This document shows positions 1 to 8,492 of a stretch of DNA of 64,000 bases, piece after piece (position 1 is the first letter of the stretch; each line of letters begins with the position of its first letter). The stretch is from Mycobacterium szulgai. GTDB lineage: Bacteria; Actinomycetota; Actinomycetes; Mycobacteriales; Mycobacteriaceae. A model generated the notes under the pieces. That model ran no database searches. It was not told the DNA's origin and saw only the letters and a program-made list of their open reading frames with translations. The stretch lies in contig NZ_LQPW01000165.1 in the NCBI RefSeq assembly GCF_002116635.1, positions 124,001 through 188,000 of the forward strand. Direction: 5' to 3'. Both the position numbers and the translations under genes were made by a program.

Positions 1-51
1 AATGCATTGTCCGTCAATCGCTCCCACCGAGACGCTGCTGACCGACACGCC

Positions 52-756
52 ATGAAGAGGTACTACGGCCACACGCTGCTGTATCTGCACGAGACGATTG
101 CGCTGGGGTCGGGGCGAAGTGACCGCTTCACCGAGGTTTTCGTCGGCACCTATCAACCGATGATGACCGAGCTCGGCGCCCGGCTGTTCGCCGTCTGGGA
201 GTGCACCTCCTACAACGGCCACTGGCCGCAAGTGACGATCATCTGGGAGATCGACGCCTTCGCCGACTACGCCAGGATCGGGGCCGCCCAGGCGCGCGGC
301 GGCAGCCATGAGGCCGCGGCCGGCAAATGGGCCGCGTTCCTGGCCGGTATCGGCGCCTCGGGCGAGGGGCGCATCATGTATCCCGGCCCCAGCAACAAGA
401 CCCTGGCCCAACTCAAAGAAGCCGATTTCGCTGCACCGCTGGTGATTCAAGAAATCATGCAGACCAAGCCCGGTCGCCAGGACGACTACATCCGCGAGCT
501 GGAACGTCTCTACGTACCGTGGTCGGAGCGCACCGGCAAGCACTGGCTCGGCTCTTTCACCACGACCTTCCGTTTCAACGAGGTTATTCACTACTGGGCG
601 CTCGAAGGCGGCTGGGAGTGCTTCGCCAACCACTACCCCTCCTGGAAGGAGAGCCCGCCCGCCGAGATCGTCACCTGGATGAGTGTGGCGCCGGCTTTGC
701 GCGACGGCTGGGAAGACTCGATCCTGCAGGCTCTACCGCCGTCGCCACTGCAGTGA
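52..756 (+). CDS. NIPSNAP-like two-domain protein
   Basis: A 234-residue protein starting MKRYYGHTLLYLHET. Two similar halves can be seen: each opens with a beta strand, then a 'G(R)xDxF/YxxxxxxxYxP' segment (about residues 8-35 and 140-165). This suggests a tandem dimeric alpha/beta-barrel fold of the NIPSNAP/EthD type. The reading frame stays open to the window edge, so a longer upstream start cannot be excluded; I chose the ATG at 52 because similarity-like sequence starts there. The stop overlaps the GTG of the P450 (GTGA at 753-756), so the two are translationally coupled. It is first of a seven-gene rightward run. The catalytic role is unknown; a small-molecule binding or accessory role in a catabolic pathway is inferred. 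Confidence 0.6.
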   Translation: MKRYYGHTLLYLHETIALGSGRSDRFTEVFVGTYQPMMTELGARLFAVWECTSYNGHWPQVTIIWEIDAFADYARIGAAQARGGSHEAAAGKWAAFLAGIGASGEGRIMYPGPSNKTLAQLKEADFAAPLVIQEIMQTKPGRQDDYIRELERLYVPWSERTGKHWLGSFTTTFRFNEVIHYWALEGGWECFANHYPSWKESPPAEIVTWMSVAPALRDGWEDSILQALPPSPLQ

Positions 757-1976
757 ACGCGGCCGAGACGGAATTCTCGTACGACCCGTTCGACGCGCAG
801 GTGATGGCGAACCCGCTGCCGTACTACCGCGTCTTGCGCGACGAGTATCCGCTGTATTACCTGCCGCAGTGGGATACCTACGCGCTCGCCCGATTTGCCG
901 ACATCTGGCAGGTGCTCGAGGTCAACGACGGAACCTTCGTCGCCTCGGAGGGAACGTTGCCACCGGCGTCGGTGCTGGCCCGGCACAACGACGGACCGGT
1001 CGAGGATCCGCCCCTGCACCCGTTGCCATTCCACGCGGTCTTCGACGTCGACCTCTACGGGGAGATCCGCCGCGCGCACTCGCAGCCGTTGCGGCCGAAG
1101 TCGGTTACCGCGCTGGAATCCCGGATTCGCGTGCTGGCCAACGAGCGACTCGACATGTTGCTGCCCCAAGGATCGTTCGACCTGACTCAGGATTACGGCG
1201 GCATCGTCGTCGCCGCCATCGTATGCGAATTACTAGGCATATCACCAGATCTCGCGCCACAAGTGCTGGCCGCGGTCAACGCCGGCAGCCTGGCCGAGGC
1301 CGGCGTCGGAGTCGATACCGCGGCGGCGCGGCCCAACTACCTGGAGTTCCTGGTGCCGGTGGTGCAGGGCCGGCGAGCTCAACCCAAGGGGGACCTTCCC
1401 GTCGTCGACGGCCTGCTCGGCTACCGCTTGCCCGACGGCAGCGCCCTCGACGACGTCGAGGTCGCCACCCAGATGCTCTGCATCTTCATCGGCGGCACCG
1501 AAACCGTGCCAAAGATCGTGGCGCACGGGCTGTGGGAGCTCAGCCAGCGGCCCGACCAGCTGGCCGCCGTGCGCGCGGACCCGGCCGGCAATGTCGCGGT
1601 CGCGCGCGAAGAGATGATCCGCTACTGCGCGCCCGCGCAATGGTTCGCTCGAACGGCCCGCAAACCCTTCACTATTCACGGCGAAACCATCCGGCCCGGC
1701 CAGCGCATTATCACGCTGCTGGCTTCGGCCAGTCGCGACGAGCGGGAGTATCCGGAGCCCGATGAGTTCATCTGGAACCGGCCCATCCGGCGCTCACTGG
1801 CATTCGGGCGCGGCCAGCACTTCTGCATCGGCTACCACCTGGCCAGGCTGGAAGTGGCTGTGCTGGTGCAGGAATGGCTGCGGCGCGTCCCCGACTTCGC
1901 GATCCGAAGCCAAGACGCCACCCGATTGCCGTCCAGCTTTCAATGGGGATGGAACAAGATCCCGGTGGAGGTCTGA
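753..1976 (+). CDS. cytochrome P450
   Basis: A 407-residue heme monooxygenase of normal bacterial class I length. Visible motifs: I-helix oxygen-activation motif GGTET (in CIFIGGTETVPK, instead of the usual AGxDT), the K-helix ExxR as EMIR, and the heme-thiolate loop FGRGQHFCIGYHLA with the axial Cys. It needs a ferredoxin and reductase, neither of which is encoded nearby. The start is the GTG at 753, overlapping the previous stop; an open frame reaching back to 327 lies inside the preceding gene and is not believed. The following dehydrogenase starts two bases after the stop. The substrate is unknown; the neighbouring dehydrogenases, aldolase and esterase suggest hydroxylation at the head of a degradation pathway. 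Confidence 0.93.
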   Translation: MNAAETEFSYDPFDAQVMANPLPYYRVLRDEYPLYYLPQWDTYALARFADIWQVLEVNDGTFVASEGTLPPASVLARHNDGPVEDPPLHPLPFHAVFDVDLYGEIRRAHSQPLRPKSVTALESRIRVLANERLDMLLPQGSFDLTQDYGGIVVAAIVCELLGISPDLAPQVLAAVNAGSLAEAGVGVDTAAARPNYLEFLVPVVQGRRAQPKGDLPVVDGLLGYRLPDGSALDDVEVATQMLCIFIGGTETVPKIVAHGLWELSQRPDQLAAVRADPAGNVAVAREEMIRYCAPAQWFARTARKPFTIHGETIRPGQRIITLLASASRDEREYPEPDEFIWNRPIRRSLAFGRGQHFCIGYHLARLEVAVLVQEWLRRVPDFAIRSQDATRLPSSFQWGWNKIPVEV

Positions 1977-1977
1977 C

Positions 1978-2946
1978 GTGTGGTCATACCGGATCGTTGC
2001 CCCCTACCGGTTCGAGCGGACGTCGATCCCGGACAAGGAGCCGGACGAGTTGGCCGATGGCCAAGTGCTGCTGAGGTTTTCGGCCGCCGGCGTCTGTGGT
2101 AGCGACCTACCGGCCTTCCGTGGGGCCCGCGGCCGGCTCCCCGGCGACGACGGTCGTAGCGCCGCGGAGAAGGACGGCTTTCCGATCCACGAGGTGGCCG
2201 GCGAGGTCATCGCCAGCCGGCATCCCGATCATTGTGCGGGCGATCTCGTGGTGGGCTGGGCCTCCGGATTCGACGGGCTGATGGAACGCGTGGTGACCGA
2301 CGGTGACGGTGTGGCGTCCTACGATCCCGCGTTGACGCCGACGCAGGCGATCGGCCTACAACCGCTGGCGTGTGTGCTCTACGCGTGCGAACAGCTGCCC
2401 GATCTGGCCGGGCGGCACGTGGCGATCATCGGCCAGGGATCGATCGGGCTGCTGTTCTCCTACGTCGCCAACGCGGCCGGCGCCCAGCACGTCACCGGCG
2501 TCGATCCCGTTGACCGGCAGAACCTGTCGCGTGCATACGGAGTCGACGACGCCGTCTGCGCCACCAGCGATCGGTGGGTCAGTCAACTACACCCCGCCGA
2601 CCGCGCCGACGTCGTCATCGAGGCCGTCGGACATCAAGTGGCGACTTTGCGGCATGCCATCGACGCTGCCGCACCGGGCGGGACCGTATTCTACTGCGGT
2701 GTGGCCGACGACGATGCGTATCCGATCGACATGCGAAGCATGCTGCGCAAGAACCTGACGCTGAAATCCGGTGTGACACTGGACCGGCGGCGAATGCTGG
2801 AGCTGGCCGGCGAGTTCGCCGCCGCACACCCCGACCTGCTCGAGGTCTATCTCACGCATACCTTCGGTGTCGATTACGTACAAGCCGCGTTCGATCTGGC
2901 TTGCCGGCCGGTTCCCGAACGGGTCAAGATCGCGATCACGCGATGA
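1978..2946 (+). CDS. medium-chain (zinc-type) alcohol dehydrogenase family protein
   Basis: A 322-residue MDR-superfamily oxidoreductase. The N-terminal catalytic domain has the GVCGSDLPAF motif carrying the first zinc-ligand Cys, and a PIHEVAGEV segment in place of the usual GHE. The Rossmann dinucleotide site is GQGSIG in VAIIGQGSIGLLF (about residue 150). The four-Cys structural zinc loop of classical ADHs is missing and the protein is shorter than typical (~350). The start is the GTG at 1978, one base after the P450 stop; longer readings run through the P450 gene. The stop overlaps the ATG of the aldolase. It likely oxidises the alcohol made by the P450 (inference). Confidence 0.85.
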   Translation: MWSYRIVAPYRFERTSIPDKEPDELADGQVLLRFSAAGVCGSDLPAFRGARGRLPGDDGRSAAEKDGFPIHEVAGEVIASRHPDHCAGDLVVGWASGFDGLMERVVTDGDGVASYDPALTPTQAIGLQPLACVLYACEQLPDLAGRHVAIIGQGSIGLLFSYVANAAGAQHVTGVDPVDRQNLSRAYGVDDAVCATSDRWVSQLHPADRADVVIEAVGHQVATLRHAIDAAAPGGTVFYCGVADDDAYPIDMRSMLRKNLTLKSGVTLDRRRMLELAGEFAAAHPDLLEVYLTHTFGVDYVQAAFDLACRPVPERVKIAITR

Positions 2947-3677
2947 GGGTCTTCGACCGCGACATGCCGATCTGGGGAGGCTGGATCACCGGGCCGACGT
3001 TGCTCGGCCCCGAGGAATTCGCCAGGGCCGGTTACGGTTACGTGGGTTTCGATACCCAGCACGGCTATCTCGACGACGCCGACGTCGCCGGCCTGCTGCG
3101 GCGTCTCGAACATGTTCCGATCGCCACCGCCGTGCGGTTACCCAACGCCGACGCGGCACCGATCGGGCGGGTGCTCGACGCGGGGGCCGACGCGGTGATC
3201 ATTGCGATGATCGAGTCGGCCGATGAGGCCGCCGCCGCGGTGGCCGCCACCCGTTACCCGCCGGCGGGTGTGCGCAGCTTCGGCCCGCTGCGTACCGGCC
3301 TCGGGCACGATCCGGCCGTCCTGGAAGCCCGGGCCGGCGTCTTCGCCATGATCGAGACGGCCGCGGCGCTGTCCGGCATCGACGAGATCTGCGCCGTCGA
3401 CGGCCTTGCCGGAATATATGTCGGCCCAGCGGATCTGGCCCTGTCCATGGGGGTGGGCGTGGCCGGCGCCCTGCGAGACGCCAAGGTCTTGGACGCGATA
3501 GGCCGAATTCATCGTGCGGCCACCGATGCCGGGTTGATCACCGGAATCCATGCCGGCGACGGGAAGATGGGACGCGACATGGCACGGTTGGGTTTTCGGA
3601 TGATCACCCTGGCCGCCGAATCGCAGGCGTTGCGGCGCGGCGCGGCGGATTACCTGCGGGAGGCGACCGCACCATGA
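2943..3677 (+). CDS. HpcH/HpaI-family aldolase
   Basis: A 244-residue TIM-barrel class II aldolase-like protein. Characteristic pieces are GYVGFDTQHGYLD (the HpaI 'D-x-E/Q-H-G' active-site loop, with His as general base), the IAMIES strand carrying the metal-ligand Glu, FAMIET, and the substrate loop YVGPADLALSMG. Members reversibly cleave 4-hydroxy-2-oxoacids to pyruvate plus an aldehyde, or act on citramalyl-type CoA esters. It overlaps both neighbours by ATGA (2943-2946 and 3674-3677), consistent with a coupled operon. It probably provides the C-C cleavage step of the pathway; the substrate is unknown. Confidence 0.88.
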   Translation: MRVFDRDMPIWGGWITGPTLLGPEEFARAGYGYVGFDTQHGYLDDADVAGLLRRLEHVPIATAVRLPNADAAPIGRVLDAGADAVIIAMIESADEAAAAVAATRYPPAGVRSFGPLRTGLGHDPAVLEARAGVFAMIETAAALSGIDEICAVDGLAGIYVGPADLALSMGVGVAGALRDAKVLDAIGRIHRAATDAGLITGIHAGDGKMGRDMARLGFRMITLAAESQALRRGAADYLREATAP

Positions 3678-4060
3678 CCGACGCCGCAATCCGCGAGCTG
3701 CTCGCCGCATATGCGCTCGCGCTGGACGGCGGCGACGTGGCCGCGTGCGTGCAGCTCTTCGCGTCTGACGCGGAATTTCTGGTTTACGGGCGGACTTTTG
3801 CCGGCCATGACGGTATCGGCCGGATGTTCCGGGACGCACCGCGCGGACTGCATCTCACCGGCGTATCCAAGATCGACATGCGCGGGGATACCGCGACCGC
3901 GCGTTCCCAAGTGCTATTCGTCCGGGCTGGAGACCTTGCCCTGCGCCCCGCGCTCTACGACGACGAGCTGATCCGCCGAGACGGGAAATGGCTGTTTCGG
4001 CGGCGCCGCTGCCGATTCGTCACCAGCCACGGCCTCAGCGATACTCCCGAGGTGCACTGA
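3674..4060 (+). CDS. SnoaL-like / NTF2-fold protein
   Basis: A 128-residue protein with the small alpha+beta barrel pattern of the SnoaL-like family: an N-terminal helix (IRELLAAYALALDGGD), then 'VQLFASDAEFLVYG', a 'GHDGIGRMF' loop and C-terminal strands ending RRRCRFV. Family members are polyketide cyclases, dehydratases, isomerases or steroid-modifying enzymes. It starts at the ATG overlapping the aldolase stop and is followed two bases later by the SDR gene. A dehydratase or isomerase role in the same pathway is inferred from context only. Confidence 0.78.
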   Translation: MTDAAIRELLAAYALALDGGDVAACVQLFASDAEFLVYGRTFAGHDGIGRMFRDAPRGLHLTGVSKIDMRGDTATARSQVLFVRAGDLALRPALYDDELIRRDGKWLFRRRRCRFVTSHGLSDTPEVH

Positions 4061-4062
4061 CC

Positions 4063-4773
4063 ATGGCCGCGCCCCGGGTCGCACTCGTCACCGGCGCCGC
4101 CGGCGGGCAGGGCGGCGCCATCGTGAAACGGCTACGCGCCGAGGGCGTCTCAGTGGCCGCCTGCGACCTGCGAGCCGGTGGGTTCGACGACGACCACGTG
4201 CTCGAGATCACGCTTGATGTCACCGACGCGGCACAGTGGGCGCAAGCCGTCGACCACGTCGTCGCCCGATTCGGGGCTCTGACCACCCTGGTCAACAACG
4301 CCGGGGTGCTGCACCGGGCTGCGTTGGCCGACGAGACCGCCGCGGATTTCGAGGAGTCCTGGCGGGTCAACTGTCTCGGCGCCTTCCTCGGTATGCGCGC
4401 GGTGCTGGGCCGGCTACGGGAGGCCGAGCACGCGGCGATCGTCAATATCTGCAGCACCGGGGCGATCCGGCCGTTCCCGCAGCACTGCGCCTACGGATCG
4501 GCGAAATGGGCACTTCGGGGCTTGACGCAAACCGCCGCGGCCGAACTCGCCCCGGATGGCATACGTGTCAACGCCGTATTCCCCGGGCCGATAGCGACAC
4601 CGATGCTGGACGACGCCACCCAGGCGCGGCTGGCCGCGGTATCGACGTTCGGCCGGCTGGGGAAGCCGGGCGAGGTCGCCGATGCCGTCGCATTCCTGGT
4701 CTCCGAACAAGCGTCGCTGATCACCGGTGCAGAACTCGTGGTCGACGGCGGCCAATCTCTGCAGATCCGATGA
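4063..4773 (+). CDS. short-chain dehydrogenase/reductase (SDR)
   Basis: A 236-residue classical SDR. The cofactor glycine motif is TGAAGGQGGAI (near residue 12), an acidic residue in AACDLRAGG suggests NAD preference, NNAG is present in LVNNAGVLH, and the catalytic Tyr-Lys pair lies in YGSAKWAL with the Ser upstream in ICSTGAI. The C-terminus has the usual VDGG motif. The ATG at 4063 is two bases after the previous stop, and the stop overlaps the next ATG (4770-4773). It oxidises or reduces a hydroxyl/keto intermediate of the operon's substrate (inference). Confidence 0.92.
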   Translation: MAAPRVALVTGAAGGQGGAIVKRLRAEGVSVAACDLRAGGFDDDHVLEITLDVTDAAQWAQAVDHVVARFGALTTLVNNAGVLHRAALADETAADFEESWRVNCLGAFLGMRAVLGRLREAEHAAIVNICSTGAIRPFPQHCAYGSAKWALRGLTQTAAAELAPDGIRVNAVFPGPIATPMLDDATQARLAAVSTFGRLGKPGEVADAVAFLVSEQASLITGAELVVDGGQSLQIR

Positions 4774-5693
4774 CCGAGTTGGACGCCGTAAATCGGCTGG
4801 ATCCGGCACTGCACGCCGTTGCGACGACGCGAACACTCTTCACGGCTGAGGCGATCCCGCTCATCCGCGAATCGATGAACCAGCGCCGTCGTAACACCAT
4901 CGAGGAAACGACCGGGGTGGCCATCGGGCACGCGGCCGCCGAACCCGGCTCGGTTCCGGTGCGTATCTACCGCGGCGCCGAGACATCACCTGCGCCGGCC
5001 GTGATCTACTGCCATGCAGGGGGTTTCGCGCTCGGCAACCTCGACACCGACCACCGGCAGTGTCTGGAGCTGGCCCGCCGCGTACCGTGCACCGTGGTAT
5101 CCGTCGACTATCGGCTGGCTCCGGAGCATCCCTATCCGGCTGCCCTGGACGACGCCACGGCAGTGCTGAACTGGGTGGCCGGCAATGCGGCGCAACTCGG
5201 CATCGATCCAGCCCGCCTGGCCGTCGCGGGCAGCAGCGCCGGCGCCACCCTGGCCGCATGCCTGGCGCAGCGCGCCGCCGACCGATCGCTGCCGCCGGTC
5301 GTGTTCCAGATGCTGCACCAGCCGGTGCTCGACGACCGCCCCAGCGCATCCATGATGGAATTCCGGGCCACCCCCGCGTTCGACGGTGAGGGGGCAGAGC
5401 TGATGTGGGGCCACTACCTGGCCGGCCAATCCGGATCAGCCGACGCAGCCCCGGGTAGGCGCCGCCAATTGGGTGGTTTGCCACCGGCTTTGATCACCTG
5501 CAACGAGATCGACCCGTTCCGCGACGAAGCGGTGGATTACGCGGTGCGCCTACTTGGCGCCGGGGTGTCCGCCGAGTTGCACGTATTCCCAGGCGTGTGC
5601 CACGGATTCGATTCGCTGCTGCCCGACTGGGCTACCAGCCAACGCCTTTTCGCGCTGCAGGGTGACGCGCTGGCCAGGGCGTTGCGGACCTAG
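4770..5693 (+). CDS. alpha/beta hydrolase (hormone-sensitive-lipase family esterase)
   Basis: A 307-residue esterase of the HSL/family IV type. The oxyanion-hole motif is CHAGGF (variant of HGGG), the nucleophile elbow is GSSAG in VAGSSAGATLA, and the rest of the triad appears as EIDPFRDE (Asp) and CHGFDS (His). It starts at the ATG overlapping the SDR stop and ends the seven-gene run. Its last 144 bases overlap, tail to tail, the 3' end of the leftward TfuA gene, so the transcripts converge inside coding sequence. It likely hydrolyses an ester or lactone intermediate. Confidence 0.9.
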   Translation: MTELDAVNRLDPALHAVATTRTLFTAEAIPLIRESMNQRRRNTIEETTGVAIGHAAAEPGSVPVRIYRGAETSPAPAVIYCHAGGFALGNLDTDHRQCLELARRVPCTVVSVDYRLAPEHPYPAALDDATAVLNWVAGNAAQLGIDPARLAVAGSSAGATLAACLAQRAADRSLPPVVFQMLHQPVLDDRPSASMMEFRATPAFDGEGAELMWGHYLAGQSGSADAAPGRRRQLGGLPPALITCNEIDPFRDEAVDYAVRLLGAGVSAELHVFPGVCHGFDSLLPDWATSQRLFALQGDALARALRT

Positions 5694-7127
5694 GGTGCCC
5701 ACGGTGATGGCGGGCAGTTGATCATCGACCGCCGCGACGGCGAATCGGGTGGCGGCGGCATAGAACGCGTCGTCGGTCATCAGTCCCCGGCGGGCCAGTT
5801 CAATGCGGTTCACCTCGGTGCCCCAGCGCTGGGCAAAGAGGTGCTTGAGATGTTCGGGATTGGGCCGGTGCAGGTTCAATTGCGGTTTACGGCGAGCCAA
5901 TTCGTCGCGCATCGCCAAGGCTTGGGCGGCAATTGCGCGCCATTGCGGCAGCCGCGGGTCACCACGAAGCAGGTCGAGAAAGTGGTCGACGGCGGGTAGG
6001 GAAGGTGGCAGAAACAGTGTTCGGGTTACCACTCGGGCCGATACGGCGATCGGGTCGTCACCCAGAGTCCGGTTCTCTTCGGCGGTGAGCCAAGCGGAGC
6101 TGACCGACTTGGGAAAACCGGACTCACCGATGATGCCGGTCGCCAGGGCGTAGCGGTGGGCAATCGCCTCGAGCGCCGCTTCCGGGCTGTCGGCGGATAT
6201 CTCGGCGATGGCCAGCGCGGCTAGTTGGCGGACGTTGCCGTTGTACCAGGGGTGGGTCAAGGTCCAGTACCAGGCGGCAACTTGTTCCAGGGCGGGTAGA
6301 TAGGCCCATCGGTCGGTCGCGCACACGCTCAGGAGCGAGAGGATGTCCCAGTCGCGAACTTCGATCACGGTCTCGTGGCTGTGTTCGGTTGCTACGGCCT
6401 CCGGTGCCGCGGGTGCCCAGAGTCGCTGCCAGTGCTGGGACCAAATGGTGGGCGGCGGCGCGGGCCGCACGGCAGCGCTTGCGCGGCCACCGGCGATCTG
6501 CTGCAGCGCGAGCACGGCGTCGGCATGTTTGATGTCGACGCGCAGTGACCGCAATCGGCGTGCCAGACCCCGGATTTCGGATACGCCGGCCTCGTCGAGC
6601 AGTCGATTCCAGGTGCGCATGGTAAAGGGCAGAGAGCGCGCCACGTCGATCAGCTGGTTGGCCAATGTGGTTGTCAATAACCGGGATTCGACACACCGTG
6701 CCAGCGTTTGGCGAATGTTGACCAATGCGTCGACGAAGATCGGGTAGCCGTCGTCCGGATCGCCGTGCACCATGCCGACTTCGTCATCAGCCTCTAGGAC
6801 CCCGTCGCGGTAGCTTTCGAAGACCCAGCCGTAGCCTTCCATCCCGAACGGGTGTAGCTCCGCTGCGCGCAGGGCTCCCATGCTCGACGAGCCGACCACC
6901 CGTACCCCAGTGGCTATCAGGGTCAGCAGTTCTTTGTGCCGCACCGAGGGATGCTGGAAGAATAGTCCGTCGACGATCAGCAGCGTATCGCCCGGTCCTA
7001 GCCCGTAGCGAAAGGCGTCGCCAAACGAAATCGGCGGTACCACTTCGGCATTGGAGACGATCGCGCGGATGTCGTCGGCTCCGATCGTGGGGCCGGCGGT
7101 GACGACGACCCTGCCTGGGATGGTCAT
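5550..7127 (-). CDS. TfuA-like protein (YcaO partner)
   Basis: A 525-residue protein whose N-terminal ~190 residues are a TfuA domain: VVVTAGPTIGADDI, VVPPISFGDAFRY, GSSSMGALRAAEL (residues 79-91) and the acidic DGVLEADDEVGMVHG. TfuA proteins assist YcaO enzymes in installing backbone thioamides, for example in thioviridamide-type peptides, and occur in the trifolitoxin locus. The C-terminal ~300 residues are a helical extension (repeated Trp/Leu/Ala helices) that I do not recognise, making it much longer than the core TfuA. The ATG at 7127 overlaps the YcaO stop (ATGA), so the pair is co-translated. The 3' end overlaps the convergent esterase gene by 144 bases. Confidence 0.88.
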   Translation of the reverse strand: MTIPGRVVVTAGPTIGADDIRAIVSNAEVVPPISFGDAFRYGLGPGDTLLIVDGLFFQHPSVRHKELLTLIATGVRVVGSSSMGALRAAELHPFGMEGYGWVFESYRDGVLEADDEVGMVHGDPDDGYPIFVDALVNIRQTLARCVESRLLTTTLANQLIDVARSLPFTMRTWNRLLDEAGVSEIRGLARRLRSLRVDIKHADAVLALQQIAGGRASAAVRPAPPPTIWSQHWQRLWAPAAPEAVATEHSHETVIEVRDWDILSLLSVCATDRWAYLPALEQVAAWYWTLTHPWYNGNVRQLAALAIAEISADSPEAALEAIAHRYALATGIIGESGFPKSVSSAWLTAEENRTLGDDPIAVSARVVTRTLFLPPSLPAVDHFLDLLRGDPRLPQWRAIAAQALAMRDELARRKPQLNLHRPNPEHLKHLFAQRWGTEVNRIELARRGLMTDDAFYAAATRFAVAAVDDQLPAITVGTLGPQRPGQRVTLQREKALAGSPVGQQRIESVAHAWEYVQLGGHPGAK

Positions 7128-8377
7128 GCGGACTCCGGTAAGGGTGTGCGGATGGGCGAGCGTGCCGACGCTGTCAAGCCGGGGGCAACGACCTTGACCA
7201 CCGGAACGCAGCTGTCGGCGAGGTCGCATACGGCCGCGAGCGGTTCGGTGCCTGAACGAGTGGCCACGGCAGTGGCCGCGGCAGCGATGAGGTCAATCAG
7301 CGAGTCAGTGCAGTCGATGTGCCACGGGGTGGGCTGGGCGGCGGGTATCGATTGCATAGGTCTGGCGGCCGGGCCATAGGTGTGCAACCGGGCGAAGCGG
7401 TGATAGATCGCCGGCGAGAGATCCTCGCGGGCGCCGCTGATGGCCGTCAGACGCGATTGCGCGGCTTCGGTGATGGCGCGCGACAGCGCCACGTTGGGAT
7501 CGTGATGCAGCCCGAAGCCGCAGAACGGGACGTCGGCCATCTCTGAAGTCAGTTCAGCGGCAAAGCAATAGAAATCGTCCCAGGTGTCGATCCGGGCGAT
7601 CTGCAGTTGGCTTCCGGCCCGGAGAATCCTCTCGACCAGTTCGGCGCTGGCCGAGTCGGCGACGTCGTCGAGCGGTACCTCGAAGAGCGTCATTCCAGGC
7701 TTGGCGGTAGCCAGGCAGTGGCGTTCCATGATTTCGTACAACGCGTGCAGAGCGGCCTCGTAATAGCTGTTGCCCGAGGCCAATCCGCTGGTATCCATCG
7801 TGAACATGGGCGCTCCCCAGTGCTGGCCGACGGCGATGTTGACCGCGACGGCCGCCCACGGTAGCCAGGTTCGGCGACCGGTCAGCAACGTCGTCGCCAC
7901 CATCCAGTCCAACTTGGCGCCGGGGTGGTAAAGGCTGCCGGGCTGCTGGCGAAGTCGCGTGGGATCATAGGTCAAGGTGGGGCCAAGATCTGCGGTAGTC
8001 GCGAATAGTAAGTCGGGGGCGACGTTTTCGGCGTGCCAGGTCTCGAGGGATTCCATGACGGCCGAGACTTGGGCGGCACGGTGGGTGGGGGCTTTACCCT
8101 GGCTGACCGAAAGCGTCAGCGAGGCCGGCCGCACCGCCTGGAAGGTGGGAATTCCGAGATCGTCGAGCCAGGTCAGATCGGCGACGCGGGTAATGCCCGC
8201 CGTTTCCAGCATCGGTTGTACTGCCACCCACGTTTCAGCGGGGGAGATGACCCGATGGGTGCTCGCCCGATGACCGAGGGTCGCGGGGTCGCAGTGCCCC
8301 AAAACCCTTGTCGGCCAATAAGACCAATCCGGCCCGACTGGCGCGCTATTCGGTTGTCTGCGGCCGGGGTGAGGCAA
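7124..8377 (-). CDS. YcaO-domain cyclodehydratase/thioamidation enzyme
   Basis: A 417-residue YcaO protein. ATP/Mg-binding motifs are visible: SAVMESLETWHAE (105-117), LASGNSYYEAALHALYEIMER (199-219, with the Glu ladder) and EAAQSRLTAISGARED (304-319). YcaO enzymes use ATP to activate a backbone amide; with TfuA the known product is a thioamide. The C-terminus lacks the PxPxP tail typical of azoline-forming YcaOs, which fits a TfuA-dependent type. The start is a TTG at 8377 preceded by a GCAGG-like site, and the exact start is uncertain. It sits between a tiny ORF upstream and tfuA downstream. No separate E1-like or sulfurtransferase partner is nearby, so the sulfur donor is unknown. Confidence 0.92.
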   Translation of the reverse strand: MPHPGRRQPNSAPVGPDWSYWPTRVLGHCDPATLGHRASTHRVISPAETWVAVQPMLETAGITRVADLTWLDDLGIPTFQAVRPASLTLSVSQGKAPTHRAAQVSAVMESLETWHAENVAPDLLFATTADLGPTLTYDPTRLRQQPGSLYHPGAKLDWMVATTLLTGRRTWLPWAAVAVNIAVGQHWGAPMFTMDTSGLASGNSYYEAALHALYEIMERHCLATAKPGMTLFEVPLDDVADSASAELVERILRAGSQLQIARIDTWDDFYCFAAELTSEMADVPFCGFGLHHDPNVALSRAITEAAQSRLTAISGAREDLSPAIYHRFARLHTYGPAARPMQSIPAAQPTPWHIDCTDSLIDLIAAAATAVATRSGTEPLAAVCDLADSCVPVVKVVAPGLTASARSPIRTPLPESA

Positions 8378-8492
8378 TTCTGACCTGCTTCGTGCTGCTC
8401 AGGGGACGTGGGGAGGGGATTCAGCGGGGATCTCAGACTCGGATTCGGTGATGACGAGATCCCCGCCGGTGTCTTCCCGTGGATGCGTTTGC

